From Folioceros fuciformis (Eukaryota > Anthocerotophyta > Anthocerotopsida > Anthocerotales): 22,593 bases of DNA. The stretch lies in the NCBI GenBank assembly GCA_049999805.1, contig JBNGIO010006333.1, positions 529,199 to 551,791 of the forward strand. Reading direction: 5' to 3'. The translations under genes were made by a program, and so were the position numbers. Of the stretch, positions 18,560 to 22,593 are shown piece after piece (the stretch's first letter is position 1; every line of letters begins with the position of its first letter). The notes beneath the pieces are model-generated. The model did not search any database. It saw only the letters and a list, made by a program, of their open reading frames with translations, and was not told the origin of the DNA.

Positions 18560-20505
18560 GTAATGGTCTGCACTCAAGTTGTTCCTCCTTCTCCTACATT
18601 TGGGCTACAAGTTGCTTCACAGCCAACAAAGTATTATGCACAAGGACATCACCCTCAAACACAATGGCATCGTGCATATACACACAATCCCAAATGTCCT
18701 TACACCTTTGTGCGACACTCAATAGTTTCTTTTCCTTCAATTCCTTATACATAGACTTATGAGGTTTCATTGGAGGTGATATGCTTGGGGTACAATACTC
18801 ATCCAATGAATGTAATAAAATAGTCTCACTATCTTGTGGACAATGAAGCCAATTTAACTATAACGTTGGGTTCACTTCCTCACCTTCTTTTCTATTAGTA
18901 AATGCAAACTTGTGATTAAGGGTTGACGTATGAGTAAACATCCTAAGGACCTGTTGAACTTTTACAACGTGCTAACATAAAAAAGCTTGTTGTTTTTGTA
19001 CGCAGCAGCAAGTTGCCCACATGAACATTGGATTGGTGATCACGTAAGCTGGCTTATAAGGATTTGTTGTAGATATACACTTTGCAACTCTATAAGGCTC
19101 CACAGGAAGGGTCAACACATTATCAAGGATATCATTTGCACTAGCTCCTGCATACTTTTGTAGTTGTTCTCTTTTAGTGTTGACATTGTAACCTCCCTCC
19201 TTACAATGATTTTGGTACAAAAATGAATAGCAATTACAAAACACAATTAGTGCAACAACCAATCAACTAGGCGAGCATGAATGCCTACTTTTGAGTTAGC
19301 TAACCTCCCCTTCGAGAATTTATGCCAAGCTTCAGTAGAGGAGGCACAACCCTATCTAACATGAGGTATTGTGCAAGCTGCCTTTATAAATATATTTGGA
19401 AAAGTACAATTCATTTAAAATGAACACAATTAATACACTTCACAAACGAAATTTTGTAGACTTTTTGTAGAAGAGTTAAAAAAAACACTTATCTAGCTGG
19501 CCTTCCCAAGTATGTCGAATGTAATCCACAAATTGGTGTTGTGTTTGGCTCCACTTACTGTAAAATGCTAGGAGAAGCTCCGTCCTAAAGCAAGTCCTCC
19601 CTTGTTTGTCCCCCTTAAATATACATAATTTGTTTTAACTCAACCCACATAGCTTGCATGTCCTGCACATTCTTCACTTTCTTCAGCAAATTGCATAGCT
19701 TGGCACAACGAATGAGCCATAAACATAAAAAGATTGGCACATCACATAACCAAACTTCACTTAAAGCATCTATTTCTGCAATACAATCATCAACCAAGAA
19801 GGCGGCAAGCAATCAATTTGGAACTGCTTGTAGAACTCTTATGTGAAATGTCATAAGCCATGTAACTAATGATTTTGTAATTGTCTCTAGTGTGAGAGCC
19901 CAATCTACAAGAATCGACTCCTGGTGTTGGTCAACTACTATGACAGTAAATAATTAATACTTGGATCTGTTTACCTCAAAAGTGGAGTGCATTGCAAGCA
20001 AACTATTGTGCCCATGTTGGACACAAGTTTCTAACATGAAAGATGTTTGTAAGCCAAGGCAAAAAGATTCTCCTTCAGTAGATCTATGGAACACATACCC
20101 TGTATGTAAATGCATCCACATTCCCATACTAAGGTTATCATCGTCATGATACCTCCATTGTATCTTGTCCACCTCCCTGGCTATATTGTAGACATCGTCC
20201 CGTATAAGGAAGTCATCTCGTACCTTCACATAGGGAACTTCATGATTTGATAAAGCAAACGGACAACACTTAGCTATAATAGCCTGCTGATGACGACAAA
20301 AAATCTCATCAACTGATACATGACAATTTAAACAGTGCCTCACCCAAGCTCTCTTCTCCGTTTAGCCATAAGAATAACTTTTTCACAATAAGACTAGCTT
20401 GACAACCATATTTGATGTATGGTCTAGCTTTCAATCGTGATCGCCTCTTGGTTTGTGGGGGGTGCATAGGCCAACCCTGAGCGCTAGTTGCTGTGGTCAA
20501 ACGAT
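18560..20505 (-). pseudogene. MULE-type transposase with SWIM zinc finger, decayed
   Basis: Minus-strand fragments lie in one colinear order. 20500-20309 includes YIKYGCQASLIVKKLFLW (family: GCxAxLxVK). 20343-19954 includes CVQHGHNSLLAMHSTFEVNR (family: MDSTFxTN, the first catalytic Asp). After a stop at the end of that frame come VVDQHQESILVDWALTLET, AAFLVDDCIAEIDALSEVW (second Asp) and IFLCLWLIRCAK (C...W). Then WSQTQHQFVDYI near 19550, GGYNVNTKREQLQKYAGAS near 19170, and a SWIM finger CCC-x8-C-stop-H at about 18965-19010. A tail frame at 18806-18594 follows. These are hallmarks of Mutator-like transposases, which cut and paste DNA. Stops, frameshifts and an Asp-to-His change show that it is inactive. 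I saw no paired terminal inverted repeats. Confidence 0.72.
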
Positions 20506-20576
20506 AACCTTCATAGGCACATCAATACGTGTACAATCAACGTGTAAGTGAGAAGGCAACCCGTTTATGAAATTCA

Positions 20577-21130
20577 TACTTCTGGGATAGACACTAGAAG
20601 CTAGAATATGAAGCAAGTCATTTTTTATTAGCATCCTAATCAATTTATATTTAAATAAAAAAATACATACAATTTTATTTATCTTGTTAAGACAAACGGA
20701 TTGGTATAGAGCATGAGACGGTAAGTGAAGATTGAAGAAAGAAACGAACATCCAAAGCCAAACCATGAAGAAAGCCATTTCTTCTAGCATCATGGTATCA
20801 TGAATTGTAAAATAGACATAAAACACATCATTTGTTTGTTTTGTTAAAAAAAAAAAAATTGATATACAGTATGAGAAGATTAGTGAAGACTGAAGAAAGA
20901 AATAAGCATCGAAAGTCAGATTTGAAGAAAGCCTTTTCTTGCAGGATCAGGATTAAATATGTTATGAACTATGCATAAAATACACCATTCTATTTGGCTT
21001 GCTGAGACAAAGAGATTGGTGTATAGTATAAGACGATTAGTGAAGACTGGAGAAAGAAATGAGCATCCAAAGTAAGAATATGAAAAATGCCTTTTCTTGT
21101 AGAATCATTATGAAATATGCTCAAAATTGA
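20577..21130. repeat. 157-bp tandem repeat, about 3.5 diverged copies
   Basis: The unit carries GATTGGTATA, then AGTGAAGA(C/T)TG(A/G)AGAAAG, GAGCATCCAAAGT, GAAGAAAGCC and TTTTCTTGTAG blocks. GTGAAG anchors at 20725, 20883 and 21040 give periods of 158 and 157. A partial, more diverged copy precedes them (from about 20577). The copies differ substantially, so the array is old. It lies just upstream (minus strand) of the MULE relic. Confidence 0.8.
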
Positions 21131-21540
21131 ATACATTGCATATTGGTTAGATTCGTCTTAACAAGAAAAACAATTTGGAATGTCATTTGATAAAAATATA
21201 GTCTAGTAGAGCAAGCCTTGCCATTATAAAATGCAAGGTAGTGACGACATCGCGTAGAATTGAGAATGAAATAAAAGAAGCAATTTTGCAATCCAAAACC
21301 CATGTATCTAACTACAATGATAGAAGAATTTGCTTTAGGCTAGCGTTGTTGTAGTAATTGACTTGGCCCCTTTGTCCATACATAAGCAAAATTTGTAGGT
21401 GCTTCACGCTCGCTGTTCATTCCTCCTAGAAAATCCTAAACTCTTTTCTGAGGAATGTGGGAGATTGTAGCCTACTTTACACATCCTGGAGTTGAAGAAT
21501 GTTTGTACAACAATTTTTGCCATGTGAGATGCCATTTCTG
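21131..21540. other. AT-rich interval, nothing identified
   Basis: No coding motif, RNA gene or repeat was recognised here. The short minus-strand frame at 21121-21303 has no recognisable feature. Confidence 0.4.
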
Positions 21541-21836
21541 AAATGGGCTCGAATGTAGTATTTCTATTGAGAAGGGCTATCATAAATCCTTAGTAAATCA
21601 AAATCCATGACTGCTAACATATTATTATTTGGTGGTTAGCAATACCACACATCATTTGCTAGTAAGCTCAACTCCCACTAGCTATGTCCAATTTCGGGCT
21701 TGAACGTGGTACTTCTATTGAAAAAGGATAAATCCTTGGCAAATCAAAATCCATGACTACTAACACACGATTATTTGGTCGTTAGTAATAGCACTCATTA
21801 CTTGTTTGTAAGCTCAGCTCCCGCAAGCTATGTCCA
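21541..21836. repeat. About 150-bp tandem duplication
   Basis: Copies at 21541-21690 and 21691-21836 share GGGCT(C/T)GAA(T/C)GT(A/G)GTA(T/C)TTC, then AAATCAAAATCCATGACT, ATTATTTGGT(G/C)GTTAG, TAAGCTCA(A/G)CTCCC and CTATGTCCA. The two copies are about 85-90% alike by eye. No coding content. Confidence 0.8.
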
Positions 21837-21928
21837 TATAACAAGCTCCAATTTGGCAGCATTTCCATGCAAGTAAATCAATGTAGCCTGCATTATAGGG
21901 TGTAGGGTTATTAAAGCGCAATGTGCTT

Positions 21929-22072
21929 AGACTAATGTAATTATTCTAATTAGACTAATGTGATTATTCTAATTAGACTAATGTGATTAGTCTAATTAAA
22001 CTAATATGATTAGTCTAATTAAACTAGTGTGATAAGTTTAATTAGACTAATGTAATTAGTCTAAGATCAGTG
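21929..22072. repeat. 23-bp tandem array inside the LTR
   Basis: Six copies of about ACTAATGTGATTAGTCTAATT(A)AG, with ACTAATG-type anchors at 21931, 21954, 21977, 22000, 22023 and 22046 (period exactly 23), plus a trailing partial copy. Each unit contains the palindromes CTAATTAG and ATTAGTCTAAT. The array lies 100-240 bp upstream of the TATA box, in the U3 part of the LTR, where enhancer repeats usually occur. Confidence 0.9.
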
Positions 22073-22166
22073 TTTAATTAAGTATCATTAGCTTAAGCTA
22101 ATCTTTAGGAAGCTTCCTGCATAGCTTTCTGTGAGCTTCTTGTGAAGCTTCCTTGGGAGCTTTTCT

Positions 22167-22186
22167 AGAGGGTATAAATACCCTCT
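22167..22186 (+). promoter_or_regulatory. LTR TATA box inside a palindrome
   Basis: AGAGGGTA-TAAA-TACCCTCT: an 8-bp perfect inverted repeat flanks the core of the TATAAATA box. Transcription would start near 22205-22210. It is the best core promoter in the right-hand transposon region. Confidence 0.7.
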
Positions 22187-22304
22187 TGAGCTCCCTTTGC
22201 AATAGAGCTGTGAGAGACACTGTGAGACCTCTCTTTCTCCTCTCCTCTCCTCCTCCCTTCTTCTCTCCTCTCCTTCACCATGCTCCTCTAATGATCCTTT
22301 CAAG

Positions 22305-22316
22305 TGGTATCAGAGC
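22305..22316 (+). other. Primer-binding site for initiator tRNA-Met
   Basis: TGGTATCAGAGC is a perfect 12-base complement of the 3' end of plant initiator tRNA-Met, where reverse transcription starts in most plant copia elements. It is two bases after the LTR end. The sequence downstream is not a leader and gag but an inverted RNase H fragment. Confidence 0.9.
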
Positions 22317-22593
22317 ATGAAACACTGGATTCTTTGCCAATTGAATAGCACTCTGGCTATCACAATGCAACACTAGCAGCTCAACCTTGATCCCTAAATC
22401 GCCCACTAGACAAGCAAGCCATATGGCTTCCTTGCATGCCTCAGTTGCTGCAACATACTCGGCCTATGTGGTAGATAGCATTATGCATGATTGCAAACGA
22501 GATCGCCATGAGACTACCCCTCATGTGCACATGAAGACGTAACCTCATGTGGACCTCCTTTTGTCCATATCCCCTGCATAATCAGCATCCGTA
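22317..22593 (-). pseudogene. Ty1/copia RNase H fragment, runs off the window edge
   Basis: Minus-strand translation gives DADYAGDMDKRRST-stop-GYVF, then VVSWRSRLQSCIMLSTT-stop-AEYVAATEACKEAIW, then LVLHCDSQSAIQLAKNPVFH. This is the C-terminal RNase H of a copia polyprotein with the DADYAGD, TEAEY (Glu changed to stop) and DSQSAI motifs. Reading breaks exactly after NPVFHA, where RTKHI should follow, at the primer-binding site. It contains three stops and is cut by the window edge upstream. Confidence 0.85.

Larger units (their letters stand above)
21901..22302 (+). repeat. Copia-type LTR (plus orientation)
   Basis: The 3' end is firm: CA at 22301-22302, two bases, then a perfect primer-binding site. 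The 5' end is a guess at TGTAGGGTT (21901), giving about 400 bp. The LTR contains a 23-bp tandem array (21929-22072), GGAAGCTTCC motifs, a TATAAATA box at 22173-22180 and a CT-rich tract at 22229-22274, probably in the transcribed leader. LTRs supply the promoter and polyadenylation signals of retrotransposons. No partner LTR is in the window. Confidence 0.7.

Noticed and set aside
22088-22303. Minus-strand frame with a Glu/Arg-rich peptide
   Set aside because: It is a translation of the CT-rich tract at 22229-22274 in the LTR leader.
1-22593. CRISPR arrays, bacterial operons, tRNA or rRNA genes
   Set aside because: No spaced direct repeats of the CRISPR type, no Shine-Dalgarno-linked gene clusters and no tRNA cloverleaf were seen. 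The only tRNA-related sequences are the retrotransposon primer sites.

Overview
The window reads as nuclear DNA of a land plant that still makes swimming sperm, most likely a bryophyte or lycophyte. The main evidence is a complete, 15-exon orthologue of the ciliary/flagellar coiled-coil protein CFAP58. Flowering plants lack that family, but the same island carries typical plant genes: an AtZIP2/ZIP11-type metal transporter, a DUF641/GIL1-like protein and a plant CYP18-1/PPIL3 cyclophilin. The introns are short (about 50 to 170 nt), which argues against ferns and gymnosperms. No species can be named from the sequence alone.

Layout. (1) Bases 1-3470 are AT-rich and repetitive. They hold a rearranged, decayed Ty1/copia retrotransposon on the minus strand: a 5' LTR with a mutated primer-binding site, a leader-gag segment present as a large inverted repeat, an RNase H relic and a 3' LTR fragment. 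A 100-N assembly gap sits in one arm. (2) Bases 3600-16230 are a compact, GC-richer gene island. In order it holds a decayed RING protein related to the MYCBP2/PHR class (minus), a G-box-rich promoter, a doubtful plus-strand coding piece, the DUF641/GIL1-like gene (minus), the ZIP transporter (minus), the PPIL3-type cyclophilin (plus), a small unknown membrane protein (minus) and CFAP58 (plus). (3) Bases 16740-22593 are again AT-rich transposon debris: a copia RNase H relic, a foldback element, a long dead MULE-type transposase with a SWIM zinc finger, several tandem arrays, and a copia-type LTR with a perfect tRNA-iMet primer-binding site joined directly to an RNase H fragment in the opposite orientation.

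The island genes do not form a pathway. CFAP58 acts in the axoneme, ZIP in metal transport, PPIL3 in protein folding linked to the spliceosome, and the DUF641 protein probably in a growth response. The membrane-protein gene and CFAP58 are divergent and share a region of about 0.9 kb. PPIL3 and the membrane-protein gene converge. I found no convincing new molecular system. The most unusual items are two retrotransposons rearranged by inversion, a RING domain that has lost zinc ligands, and a hairpin that pairs across a CFAP58 splice acceptor.
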